DNA of 64,000 nt from positions 186,001 through 250,000 of the forward strand of contig JAPLOA010000076.1 in assembly GCA_026400835.1 (NCBI GenBank), written 5' to 3'. How positions within the stretch are numbered: the first letter of the stretch is position 1; the number at the start of each line of letters is the position of its first letter. Of this stretch, positions 29,288 through 38,147 are shown piece after piece. The translations under genes were made by a program, and so were the position numbers. Source of the DNA: Planctomycetales bacterium (lineage in GTDB: Bacteria > Planctomycetota > Planctomycetia > Planctomycetales > Planctomycetaceae). The notes beneath the pieces are model-generated. The model was not told the DNA's origin. It searched no databases and saw nothing but the letters and a program-made list of their open reading frames with translations.

Positions 29288-32200
29288 CTAATCCTTCGCA
29301 ACGCGGCGAAGCTCTATTCCCGAGAGAACAGGCACACCGACTTTGGAAACCAACTGCAGGCGGAAGGATTCACCGATGTTGACCACGGGCAGTTCGCGCA
29401 CCAGTGTTTGACCGTCGGCGATGGAAACGTCTGTCAGCACAGTCACGTCATTCAATACCACATCGAAGACGCGTTCTCCAGAAACGGGGCCGCCCATCGG
29501 GGCTCCGAAGAACAAACGGATCGAATAAGGTCTTGGCTCAGCCATAATCTTCGTCGGTTCCGGTGCCGGGACTGAGTCCGCTTTTGCCGGGTCCGTTTCG
29601 GAGACTTTGGCTTTGCCTTCCAGCGTCATTCCAATCTGCAAGTCCGCAGCGCCTTCCAGACCGGAAGCGAAAATCCAGGGTGTCTCTGTTCCGGTGATGG
29701 CCGACGAGTGACGCTTGAAGAATCGAGTTTGCTCATTCACGGTAATCGTCAACGGAGAAACCTCATTCGCCGAATTCGGCCACTCCACCCACAGCGTTCC
29801 GTTCGCATCGCGATACTGCCCCGGCGCGCCGAAGTTGATACCGAGCGTTTGAATCGGATGCTTTTTGCCGTCGATGCTGCTGAGCGAATTCACGGTCCAC
29901 GTTTCGATGTCCGGCATATGAACCAGCGCCAGCGACGTCTGATTCTGATACGAACAACTGCAGGTTCGAGTGTAGTCCGGAGCGTTCAGCACTCCGCCGG
30001 CTGCGATCAAGTTGCCGGTGCAGCCAGACTTAAAACCACCAAAGTTGCCGGTCCCCCCATGCGTTTTCAGGTCGTAGAATCCGGCGGCTCCCGATCGAAA
30101 CGTCAGCATGTTTTCGCTGGCCAGAATGGTGTTGCATCCATATGCCCGCGAAATCTTCCACGGGGATTTCTCGCCGGTCAGCGGATTTGTGATCATCTGA
30201 GGTTCCCCGTTGCTCAGATAAAACGCACCGGCTGACTCGTTGTAAGAGTTTGCATTCGTAATGATCAGGTCGTTGTGCAGAATGCAGGGACCGGAATACT
30301 TCAAATCGGGCTTCGACCAGACCTCTGAACCGTCCAAGCCTTGATACACCGTCATGCCTCTGTCGGTTTCTCCCACCAGACGATCGCTCGCCGCCGCGCC
30401 GGCCTGAAGCAGCAGGTCCCGTTGTTCCGAATAACCCAGCCAGGTTCCAAAGATACCGTTTTCAACCTGCCATTTGGTCTCACCGGTGTGAGCATCCAAA
30501 GCGAGCAAACGATACGTGGTCGGCGCGGGGATACCGCGGCGAGCCAGCTTCTCTTCGACGATTCGCGGGTTGCGATCGAGGCAATAAATCTTGCCGCGTC
30601 CGGCCACGATCGCGTTATTCCAGAAACTATGACGAGCATCCACTTTCCAGAGCTGTTTGCCACTAATGCGATCGAAGCCCACGAGGGCCAGGCTGCCAGC
30701 TCGGTCAAAGCTCTTCGACCCAAAGCCCGCCTTATTTCCTTTGGCTTTCTGGTCTTCCTCTTCGAACGACAGGTTCAGCCGATCACGATACCTGGCGAAC
30801 CCGAGTCCGCCGATCAGCACATCTTCGTAGACGCCGATGTAGCTCCATTCCTGCGGGTTCTGAGGATCTTCCTGAGGCAGCTCGATGGTTTGCAGTGTTT
30901 CGCCGGTGGCTGGATCGAGCACAAGGCACACAGCACCTTCCAGAATGTAAATGCGATCGGACGTGACCACATAATTAGTCCCGCGAGCATTCGCACCCGG
31001 GATATGAACCTGGTTGTAAGCGGGATCCAGCGGAGTGTCTTTGTAGGTTTCATCGTAGTAAACGTCGTAGGTGCCGAGATCTTTAAAGTCGCGTATCCAG
31101 AGCACGCGACCGGTGTAAACATCGCGAGCACTCAGTTTATTAATGCCCTGAATGAACAGACGACCGTCGACGACTTGTTGGGGCGGCCCGTGTCCGTGTC
31201 GCGGCAGAACATCCATGTTGCTGCTGCCGCCGAACCATAGCACTCCCAGAGGCAACTTGACTCGCGAATCGTTTGACTTGCGAGTGTTCCCAATATCGCC
31301 GTGCAGATGCGTCCAGTCTGCGGATCCCGGCAACGCTCCGACGCGACGAACGACGACCGATTGATCCGTGAGCGAGACCTCGGCCTTCTCGAGGCCAGCA
31401 GCGGTGATCTGGTCAGCAAGCTTCTGACAGTCGGCGCCGGTCGCGAGGAACTGCAATACTCCGCCATAGGGCCGCACTGATTCGTAAGCTTTGGCCAGCG
31501 AGGAAGGATCGGCAGCGAGTGTCGGGGCGAGATCAGACCCCACAAAGATCATGTTTGACAAATAGGGCGACGCATCAAAGCCGACGACGGATCCCTGATG
31601 AGCAGTCACGCGGCCCAGCACTCCAGCCGCGTCTAAACGACGACGCAGCGTGGCGACTCGTTCGGCATCCTGATCGACAACTGCGAGTTGAACGAACGGA
31701 GATTGAACTGCAATCGCATCAATCACCTTCTCATCGGCCGAACCGAACCATAGCGAGAATCCCTGCGCATCGCCGACAGCCAACAGCTGCCTGGCGAGTT
31801 GCGATTGCTCGTCGGCAATGTGCAGCGGTTCCGGAACGACTGCAACACGCGAGGCGGTATCGGTTGGCGTTGCCGAAGATGATTCTCCAAAGGCCAGAAT
31901 GCAGCCATCCAGAGTCACGGCGAAAAGTTTCTCGTTCGCCGCCAACAGTCGTTCAATCTGCCCGTCCGTTTTCATCGACCAGACAACGCCAGGTTTTTCG
32001 TTGGAATCGGCCGAAGGCAACTTCACTGCGTCCAAGCCGTCAGGACCAGCAGCGTAGAGTTTATCGCCGGCCAGAATCAGATCGCCTCGTCCATCGGCCG
32101 CGACTTCCCAGACCATCGCGCGTTCCGCATTGTAAGCTCGAATGACCGGCGAACCTTCTTTGGTGGTTTCAGCCGAGTACACCATGTTGCCGTGCAGAAC

Positions 32201-33184
32201 AGGTTCATTGGGCTGGAAGGCGGTCTTTTCTCCGTTCGGAAGATTGAATTCGCGAACCCCTTTCATTCGCGTATGGACATAGAACACAGAATCATCGGCG
32301 GCGACAAACGAACCGCCGGAACTCTTGCCGCCCGCGTTCAGTTCAAAGTAACGCAGTTCGCCGGTCTTGCGATTGAACACCGCTGGCACCGATCGACCGC
32401 CAGGCACAATCAGATCATCCTTCGTCGCCACCAGTGCGCCTTGCGGCCCCACTCCGGCAAACGACGGCGCACTGTGCGGCTGTTTGATATACGTTGAGCC
32501 AGCGGAATCGTTAACCCATTCGACCGTGCCGGTTTCAGCATCGAGGGAGTAAATGAATACGCCCATGAACGGCCAGATGCTCGATGCAAAATACACCTTA
32601 CCATCGCGCACAACGACGCCACCTCGCGCTGGCCAGGCGGAAATCAAACGCAGGTTGCCGACGACCTTTCGCGGTCCACGGGCTCCGGCGAACTGCCATC
32701 GGATCGCTCCGGTTTCTGCATCAACGCAGTACAAGCGGCCATCGTCGCTGGTGAAATACACGGCGTCATTCCAGCCCACAGGCGGCAATCGCACAGGGGC
32801 ATCGGCGTAAACGGTCCACAATTCTTTGCCGTTGTTGACATCGATCGCGGAGAGTTTGTCACTGTCGCTGTGACCGACAAACATCCGCCCATTCATCACG
32901 ATGGGTTCGAAGAGTCGATCGTAAGTCATAAGATCCAGATTGAGCGGATCATTCCACGCCTGAACTCTCGGAGTTCCCTCCCGCGTCCACAGCAGTTGAA
33001 GATCGTCCGGCAGATTTTCGGGCGAAGCGGCCGTGCGTCCCGCGTCGTATCGCCACATCGGCCAGTCACCGGCGTTCGCGTCGAGCGACATTGCGCAGGT
33101 GACGACCAAGCCCGCGATAAGGCTGCAGCGAGTCAGCAGATTCGTCGTTGAGTGATCGGCATTGATTTTCATAGAAATGTCCAT
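29288..33184 (-). CDS. Second giant PQQ-propeller protein, degenerate methyltransferase-like domain and malectin-like end
   Basis: 1298 residues (or 1294 from an in-frame ATG at 33172), with a signal ending near SLDANA. It parallels the protein at 22752-26660: propeller one, a Rossmann methyltransferase-like insertion (about 455-610), then propeller two starting with WTHLHGDIGNT. Here the SAM motif I has decayed to SLWFGSADE, although downstream motifs (LAVVDQDAE, RPYGGVLQFL) are kept. The C-terminus differs: a malectin-like module with PYSIRLFFGAP, GERVFDVVLND and LSGIELRRV replaces the chitobiase and LamG-like modules. The gene starts 21 bases after the E1-like gene stop and could share the Mod operon transcript. 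Function unknown. Confidence 0.82.
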   Translation of the reverse strand: MDISMKINADHSTTNLLTRCSLIAGLVVTCAMSLDANAGDWPMWRYDAGRTAASPENLPDDLQLLWTREGTPRVQAWNDPLNLDLMTYDRLFEPIVMNGRMFVGHSDSDKLSAIDVNNGKELWTVYADAPVRLPPVGWNDAVYFTSDDGRLYCVDAETGAIRWQFAGARGPRKVVGNLRLISAWPARGGVVVRDGKVYFASSIWPFMGVFIYSLDAETGTVEWVNDSAGSTYIKQPHSAPSFAGVGPQGALVATKDDLIVPGGRSVPAVFNRKTGELRYFELNAGGKSSGGSFVAADDSVFYVHTRMKGVREFNLPNGEKTAFQPNEPVLHGNMVYSAETTKEGSPVIRAYNAERAMVWEVAADGRGDLILAGDKLYAAGPDGLDAVKLPSADSNEKPGVVWSMKTDGQIERLLAANEKLFAVTLDGCILAFGESSSATPTDTASRVAVVPEPLHIADEQSQLARQLLAVGDAQGFSLWFGSADEKVIDAIAVQSPFVQLAVVDQDAERVATLRRRLDAAGVLGRVTAHQGSVVGFDASPYLSNMIFVGSDLAPTLAADPSSLAKAYESVRPYGGVLQFLATGADCQKLADQITAAGLEKAEVSLTDQSVVVRRVGALPGSADWTHLHGDIGNTRKSNDSRVKLPLGVLWFGGSSNMDVLPRHGHGPPQQVVDGRLFIQGINKLSARDVYTGRVLWIRDFKDLGTYDVYYDETYKDTPLDPAYNQVHIPGANARGTNYVVTSDRIYILEGAVCLVLDPATGETLQTIELPQEDPQNPQEWSYIGVYEDVLIGGLGFARYRDRLNLSFEEEDQKAKGNKAGFGSKSFDRAGSLALVGFDRISGKQLWKVDARHSFWNNAIVAGRGKIYCLDRNPRIVEEKLARRGIPAPTTYRLLALDAHTGETKWQVENGIFGTWLGYSEQRDLLLQAGAAASDRLVGETDRGMTVYQGLDGSEVWSKPDLKYSGPCILHNDLIITNANSYNESAGAFYLSNGEPQMITNPLTGEKSPWKISRAYGCNTILASENMLTFRSGAAGFYDLKTHGGTGNFGGFKSGCTGNLIAAGGVLNAPDYTRTCSCSYQNQTSLALVHMPDIETWTVNSLSSIDGKKHPIQTLGINFGAPGQYRDANGTLWVEWPNSANEVSPLTITVNEQTRFFKRHSSAITGTETPWIFASGLEGAADLQIGMTLEGKAKVSETDPAKADSVPAPEPTKIMAEPRPYSIRLFFGAPMGGPVSGERVFDVVLNDVTVLTDVSIADGQTLVRELPVVNIGESFRLQLVSKVGVPVLSGIELRRVAKD

Positions 33185-33205
33185 TCCGAAGATCAGAGAA
33201 CCACT

Positions 33206-33970
33206 CTACAACAATCGAATCGTATCAAATCGCATTGACCTCAGATCGATACGAACCATGCGATTCAGCAACGGGTCACCGAACTCCGCGACCAGTTTGA
33301 TCACTTCCATCGCCGCCATGCATCCTACCGTACCGCTGACAGCTCCGAAGACAGGAAAGCGTCGCTGCCAGCCTTGAGGAACATCCGGAACGAGATCCCG
33401 AAAGCGTTGTGTTCGCGGAGGATGAATCACGGTGAGCGACGCTTCAAGCTCGTACATGGCCGCTTCAATCACCGGCTTGCCTTGTTTCTCGGCCGCGTCA
33501 TTCATCGCCAGACGTTCCTGGAACATCGGTGCGGCGTCAACGATGCAGTCGGACATTGCGATAATGCGATCCGCGTTTCCCGCAGAGATGTTCTCGGGAA
33601 TACTGACAATCTCGAGACGCGGATTCAGTTCCTTCAATCGCCGCACGGCCGAATCAATGCGTGGTTTCCCAATCCCGTCATGTGTCATCAATAATTGTCG
33701 ATTCAGATCCGACGGCTGGACATTCCCGGCATGTGCAAGGATCAGTCTTCCGATGCCGGCAGCGGCCAGTTCGTAAGCGACGACTGAGCCCAGTCCGCCC
33801 ACCCGGCTGATAAGCACGCTGGCTCTTTTGAGCTTCTGCTGTCCTGTTTCGCCGAAGTCACGAACATCCATTTGCCATGCATAGGTTTCGCGTTCTTCAT
33901 CGGTCAACGAACAGGAGTTCATGTTCTGCGGCAGCCGTCCGAGAGATTGTTTCGAGGATTCGTTTTGCAT
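33206..33970 (-). CDS. Degenerate E1-like (ThiF/MoeB/HesA-family) protein
   Basis: 254 residues, close to MoeB/ThiF length. The fold is clear: RVGGLGSVVAYELAAAGIGRL, DLNRQLL with the conserved Arg, GKPRIDSA with the conserved Lys, and a C-terminal GTVGCMAAMEVIKLV. Active E1 enzymes adenylate the C-terminal Gly of a sulfur carrier. Several expected residues look changed: the first Gly of GxGGLG is Arg (R56), the acidic pair after strand two reads AHAG, the TDN Asp region reads DAAPMF, and no CxxC zinc pairs exist. Comparisons are from memory of E. coli MoeB. The gene sits 3 bases after a MoaD-like gene, so it probably still binds that protein. Activity uncertain. Confidence 0.8.
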   Translation of the reverse strand: MQNESSKQSLGRLPQNMNSCSLTDEERETYAWQMDVRDFGETGQQKLKRASVLISRVGGLGSVVAYELAAAGIGRLILAHAGNVQPSDLNRQLLMTHDGIGKPRIDSAVRRLKELNPRLEIVSIPENISAGNADRIIAMSDCIVDAAPMFQERLAMNDAAEKQGKPVIEAAMYELEASLTVIHPPRTQRFRDLVPDVPQGWQRRFPVFGAVSGTVGCMAAMEVIKLVAEFGDPLLNRMVRIDLRSMRFDTIRLL

Positions 33971-33973
33971 TGC

Positions 33974-34279
33974 TTATCCACCGCTGATCATGGGCATCAG
34001 TGTTAGCCGATCGCCCGCTTTGACAGCCGTCTCCAGACGAGCCTTTAAGCTGACGGAATCGCAGACCACCAGCAACCCCGGCGGGAGATCGCCTTCGGTG
34101 GCCGTATAGCGGCTGGAATCACCCAGCACATTTTTCGCGGCAGGATACTGGTTCAACAGCCACGCGAACACGGCTCCCAGTGTTTGAGAGGAATCACACG
34201 GGATCGCAACCTGCGAACAGCCTGCGGCGCGTTCGAGAGGACCAGTCAGTTCGATCAGGATTTGATTCTGGTTCGTCAT
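33974..34279 (-). CDS. MoaD/ThiS-like sulfur-carrier protein
   Basis: 101 residues. The C-terminus is the diagnostic Gly-Gly (MISGG), and KAGDRLTLMPMISGG matches the last strand of MoaD/ThiS ubiquitin-like folds. LGAVFAWLLNQYP is the typical helix after the first strands. MoaD, once thiocarboxylated, donates sulfur for molybdopterin, and MoaD-like proteins do the same in other pathways. It lies between the transporter ATPase gene (6 bases) and the E1-like gene (3 bases), so it is cotranscribed with both. Which acceptor it serves cannot be told; no MoaE is nearby. It is about 20 residues longer than E. coli MoaD, mostly in a mid-protein insertion. Confidence 0.85.
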   Translation of the reverse strand: MTNQNQILIELTGPLERAAGCSQVAIPCDSSQTLGAVFAWLLNQYPAAKNVLGDSSRYTATEGDLPPGLLVVCDSVSLKARLETAVKAGDRLTLMPMISGG

Positions 34280-34285
34280 GATTCT

Positions 34286-34948
34286 TCAATCGCCAGCCTT
34301 TTGCATGATCACTTTGCCCGTGGATTTTTCTTTGGTCAGCCAGATGCAACAATCTCCCAAAGCATCTGCTTCTTCCTGATTGTGCGTCACGTGCAGGATG
34401 GTGACTCCAGTCACTTTGTTCAGATTCTTGAGCAGTCCCTGAGCCGTCACACGAGTTTCCTCATCCAGGGCACTCAAGGGTTCATCCAACAATAAAACGC
34501 CGGGACGAAATGACAAGGCTCTTCCGAGCGCGACGCGTTGCGACTCACCGCCGCTGAGCCCTTTGATGCGTCTATTGAGCAGAGGAGTAATCTCCAGCAG
34601 ACTTGCCAGTTCCGTCACTCGTTCGGCCATCTCTTTCGCCGGTCGACTCCTGACCTTCATCGCAAACTCAATATGTTCGCGAACAGTCATCGAAGGAAAC
34701 AAGGCCAGATCCTGAGGCATGTAGCCCACATTGCGATCGGCGGGAGTCCAGCGAGTCACATCGACGCCGTTGATCAGAATACGCCCAGAGTGAACTGCAC
34801 GTAGCCCGCAGATGGCTTCCAGAATCGTCGTTTTTCCGATCCCGGTTTTGCCCATGACCACGGCGTATTGACCAGTGTTAATTCGAAAAGACAGATCTTT
34901 GAGCTGAAAGTCACCGATCCGAATCGTGACGGAAGAAAGTTCGATCAT
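34286..34948 (-). CDS. ABC transporter ATPase, molybdate/tungstate type
   Basis: 220 residues from the ATG at 34948, which overlaps the permease stop (ATGA). Full motif set: Walker A GKTGIGKTT (33-41), signature LSGGESQ (131-137), Walker B VLLLDEP (151-157), D-loop SALD, and the switch His in HVTHN (187-190). Short ATPases of this kind energise ModB/WtpB/TupB-type permeases. It lacks the C-terminal oxyanion-binding (TOBE/MOP) domain that ModC of E. coli carries, consistent with its length. Order SBP-permease-ATPase confirms an importer. Confidence 0.9.
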   Translation of the reverse strand: MIELSSVTIRIGDFQLKDLSFRINTGQYAVVMGKTGIGKTTILEAICGLRAVHSGRILINGVDVTRWTPADRNVGYMPQDLALFPSMTVREHIEFAMKVRSRPAKEMAERVTELASLLEITPLLNRRIKGLSGGESQRVALGRALSFRPGVLLLDEPLSALDEETRVTAQGLLKNLNKVTGVTILHVTHNQEEADALGDCCIWLTKEKSTGKVIMQKAGD

Positions 34949-35829
34949 GATGTCAAACCAGCTCCGATCCATCGCAGAATCAGCAGGACAACAATCGCCA
35001 TGGCCACCATCAGCAGTGATACTGCAACGGCGGCATCAAGTTGTCCCACGCTGAGTTCCAGGAACACGGTTGTCGAAAGAACTTCCGTGCGAAAGCGAGT
35101 CGCTCCGGCAAAGACCAGAATCGGCCCGAACTCTCCGAGCGCTCTGGCCCACGCGATTGTTCCAGCCGTGATCATGCCTCGCCAGGCCTGAGGTAATGCG
35201 ACCTTCATGAAGGCCTGAGACCGAGTGCAACCAAGAGTTCTCGCCACATCTTCGGCACGCGGGTTGATTTGATCAAAGGTGACTCGCATAGTGCGCACCG
35301 CGAACGCACACGACACAGCAAACTGAGCGAGAATCACCGCTGGCCAGCGATAGGTGATCGGAAAGCCAACGTCTTCTCGCAGCCACGTTTCCAGCGTCCA
35401 GTTGTTGTCAGGAAAAAGCCACTGGGTAAACGGAAACGGTTGATGAAACAGAATGAGAAGGCTCAATCCCAGCACCAGCGGCGGCAGTACAATTGGAATG
35501 TCCACGATGGTGTCCACGATCCGTCGGCCGGGAAATTGGAATCGCGACAGCAGATATCCGAGCGGTGTGGCGACCCACAGCGACAACACCGCGGCAATGG
35601 TGCAAGTCAAAATCGTTAGTCGAAAGGCCGCCTGAATCTCCGGCTTTCGCAGCGCGCTGGCGAACTCCTGCGGCGACGTGAACATCACGTCGGCCACCAG
35701 CAGAAGTACGATCAGCAAAATGAAGCACGCTGAGAGTCCTCCCATGGTCAGAAAGAACACAACGTCGCTGAATTGTCGAGTCCGGTTACGTTTCAGAAGT
35801 GGGGCCTTTGAAAAAGTTGCAGAGGGCAC
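34945..35829 (-). CDS. ABC transporter permease, molybdate/tungstate type
   Basis: 294 residues from a GTG at 35829 just after the binding-protein stop, with GGAAAG about 12 bases before it; the frame is open further upstream inside that gene, so the start is inferred. About six hydrophobic helices are visible. The BPD_transp_1 (EAA) signature is present: EDVARTLGCTRSQAFMKVALP...GEFGP, where the cytoplasmic loop meets the ATPase. The order and short linkers resemble ModB. The stop overlaps the ATPase start (ATGA). Confidence 0.88.
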   Translation of the reverse strand: MPSATFSKAPLLKRNRTRQFSDVVFFLTMGGLSACFILLIVLLLVADVMFTSPQEFASALRKPEIQAAFRLTILTCTIAAVLSLWVATPLGYLLSRFQFPGRRIVDTIVDIPIVLPPLVLGLSLLILFHQPFPFTQWLFPDNNWTLETWLREDVGFPITYRWPAVILAQFAVSCAFAVRTMRVTFDQINPRAEDVARTLGCTRSQAFMKVALPQAWRGMITAGTIAWARALGEFGPILVFAGATRFRTEVLSTTVFLELSVGQLDAAVAVSLLMVAMAIVVLLILRWIGAGLTS

Positions 35830-35836
35830 GTGTGCG

Positions 35837-37372
35837 TTACTTTCCAAGCTTCCACTGAAAACCTTCCGCCGCGAAGATTTCCTGACTGTCTGCAGATGAC
35901 AGATGATCAAACAGTCGACCGGCCAGTCTGGGAAATCGAGATTCCTTCGCCACGGCCCACGGTTGAGTCGCTGTAGAACAAGGGATGCCTCGAATCTGAA
36001 CCGCATCGAGAAACTCCGCCGCGCCGGCCGCGTTGCTCAGGTAGGCGACGGCGGCGTCCAATGATCCGGTACGTAACTGATTCACCAGCATGTCGCCGGT
36101 GGGGGTCTGCACGGTCACGTTGGCCATTAGTTCCGTCTGAAGTCCGCTTTCCTTGAAGGTGTTCTGAGTGATCCAGCCCATGGCACATTGTTTTTCATGA
36201 CCGATGCCAACACGCAAACCTTCTTTCGTCAGATCTCGCAGCGAACTGATTTTCCTGGGGTTGCCTTTTTCGACCAGAATCACCAGCTCATTTTGTGACA
36301 CAGAAACAGGATCGGGAAACAGGTCCTTGACCTGATTCATGAACTCCAGGTCACAGGCGAAGTAAGCGTCTGGATGTTGACCGCTCTTCATCTGAGCCAC
36401 CAGGATACCGCAGCCGTTGTAGGCACGAGACACTCGCACGCCTTCTCGTTCTTCAAACTTAATGATGGTGTCTTCAATGGCAGGCCGCAACATGGAGCCG
36501 GCATAGATTGTCAGTTCTGGTTCCTCGTGCCATTCGTCTCCGCCTGAAGTCCTGAAACCATGCGACTCATAATGCTTCAAGCCACGATCAAGAGCCGATA
36601 CATAGCGGGCAAAATGCAAAGCGGCGGATGGCTGAGGAGAAGAAGCAATCACGCCGATGGAAACCTGGGAAACACCTTCCGACAGTTCCGGGACGCTAAC
36701 AAACTGCAGATCGGGATAGGTATGCAGGACCGCGTCGTAAACAATGCCCGCATCCGCCGCGCCGACAAGCACGTCGTTCGCCACATCCGTTACTGTGGTA
36801 CGATAAGCGGCAGTCGCTTTATCGAGTTGATCCCAGAGGCCGCTCGCGGTCGTGATTTGTCTCGTGAGTTTCGCGATGGCCGCGGCATCAGGATTGGCCT
36901 GAACCAGTCGCACATCTGTCGCAAAGAGGTCCGACAATTCATCGATGCCTTTCGGGTTGCCTTTGGGGACGACAATTCCGCATTTCATCGTGGCTATCTC
37001 AATCGTTTCCATAATCAGCTTTTTTTCTCGCCCCATCTTCAGAAAACTATCGTCTGCCGGAAGGTACAAATCGCCGGTTCCGCTGACTTCAATCTGAGAC
37101 AGCAGCGACTGTGAAGACCCATACTGAATCACGACTCGTCGGCCCGTCTCGGCTTCGTATTCGCGACGGATCTCTTCCATCACCGCCTGGTTACTTGCCG
37201 CACAGAAAAGTGAGAGCTCGGTAGATGCGGAGTTCTCCAGCTTCGTAGCAGAATCCGGCTGCGAAGAATCGGGCGGAGTAGACGTTCGTCGAACATCACT
37301 CTTCATCAATGTCCACGTCATCCCAGCCAGGGCCAGCAGCGAAGCGAGCATTGCGACTGCGGTCTTTGACAT
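35837..37372 (-). CDS. Tandem extracytoplasmic oxyanion-binding protein (two ModA-like domains fused)
   Basis: 511 residues from the ATG at 37372, preceded by GAGGG at a 7-base spacing; the frame extends upstream to 37555 without an export signal. An N-terminal hydrophobic helix (residues 4-22) anchors or exports the protein. Two substrate-binding domains follow: about 52-275 (LSLFCAASNQAVMEEI to KHYESHGF) and about 286-509 (LTIYAGSMLRPAIEDT to EIFAAEGFQW). Each has the opening strand, the GDLYLPAD or PDAYFACD segment, the VPKGNPKGIDELSDL or VEKGNPRKISSLRDL segment and a closing helix. Single-domain ModA/WtpA proteins are about 250 residues, so this is a duplication-fusion. Ligand inferred as molybdate or tungstate. 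Confidence 0.88.
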   Translation of the reverse strand: MSKTAVAMLASLLALAGMTWTLMKSDVRRTSTPPDSSQPDSATKLENSASTELSLFCAASNQAVMEEIRREYEAETGRRVVIQYGSSQSLLSQIEVSGTGDLYLPADDSFLKMGREKKLIMETIEIATMKCGIVVPKGNPKGIDELSDLFATDVRLVQANPDAAAIAKLTRQITTASGLWDQLDKATAAYRTTVTDVANDVLVGAADAGIVYDAVLHTYPDLQFVSVPELSEGVSQVSIGVIASSPQPSAALHFARYVSALDRGLKHYESHGFRTSGGDEWHEEPELTIYAGSMLRPAIEDTIIKFEEREGVRVSRAYNGCGILVAQMKSGQHPDAYFACDLEFMNQVKDLFPDPVSVSQNELVILVEKGNPRKISSLRDLTKEGLRVGIGHEKQCAMGWITQNTFKESGLQTELMANVTVQTPTGDMLVNQLRTGSLDAAVAYLSNAAGAAEFLDAVQIRGIPCSTATQPWAVAKESRFPRLAGRLFDHLSSADSQEIFAAEGFQWKLGK

Positions 37373-37655
37373 GCTCAAACCCTCATTCAAGATTCGAAGT
37401 GTTCGATGGGATCGAAGCCAGTGGTCAGCAGAAATCGAACTTTGAATTCCTGTCTGCAATAACATGGATCCGCTCGCAACTTTTGTTTGTATCGCACTCG
37501 CAACCGCGACGCAACCACATATCCTGAGGGACCGATGGCTTCCCGTTGCAAGCACCGATCTGAATGATCGTCGTTATGTGTGTTTCGCCCGGCGCATTAT
37601 GGCCGACGGTCCGTTCAGATGCCGTTAAGTGGTTCGCCTGAAGTCTTAACTTTTC

Positions 37656-38147
37656 GTGAACGATCTGCTGCGACGACGGAAAACATGGTCACGTTACGAT
37701 ACATTCGCTGCTGACTTGCGCAGAGGATACGGTGGAATCGAGCCGATTCGGGTTGAGTGTTTATTGCATTCAGACGATCCGGACGCCGTTCAGGTGGAAA
37801 GTGAAGAAGCTTCGTGGCTGTTCGCCTCGGAGGTGCGCGGGCTTGAACGTTTCGAGATTCCACTGCTGGGGCCGGAAGATAAATCTGCCAGTTACGATGT
37901 CAGAATGTTCTTCACCGATATCAGCCCAACGGATCTTGATGATGTGAAGGTGAGTTTTCAGGGAGAGGAACATTCAGGGGAGACTCAGACCCCAGGCAGC
38001 AGCCAGAGGCAGGCTGTCGTTGAGGAGCTGTAGTCAACCGTCAGAGTGGAAAAGAATCTGGCTGTGGATGTAAAATGGTCGGGCGATAAGCCGCAGCCAA
38101 CAATTACGGCGATCGAAGTCATTCTTCACGATCATCATGATGAGTAA
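37656..38147 (+). pseudogene. Malectin-like domain remnant interrupted by an amber codon
   Basis: The frame opens at a GTG at 37656, stops at TAG (38031-38033) after 125 residues, and continues in the same frame for 37 more codons to TAA at 38145-38147. Both sides look like one C-terminal malectin-like beta-sandwich: VRGLERFEIPLLG and YDVRMFFTDISP before the stop, then VRVEKNLAVDVKWSG and PTITAIEVILHD after it. The same module closes the propeller protein at 29288-33184. The N-terminal portion that such domains usually follow is missing. I infer a truncated, decaying fragment; alternatively the first 125 codons form a short real gene, or the base at 38031 is a sequencing error (CAG would read through). 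Confidence 0.5.
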
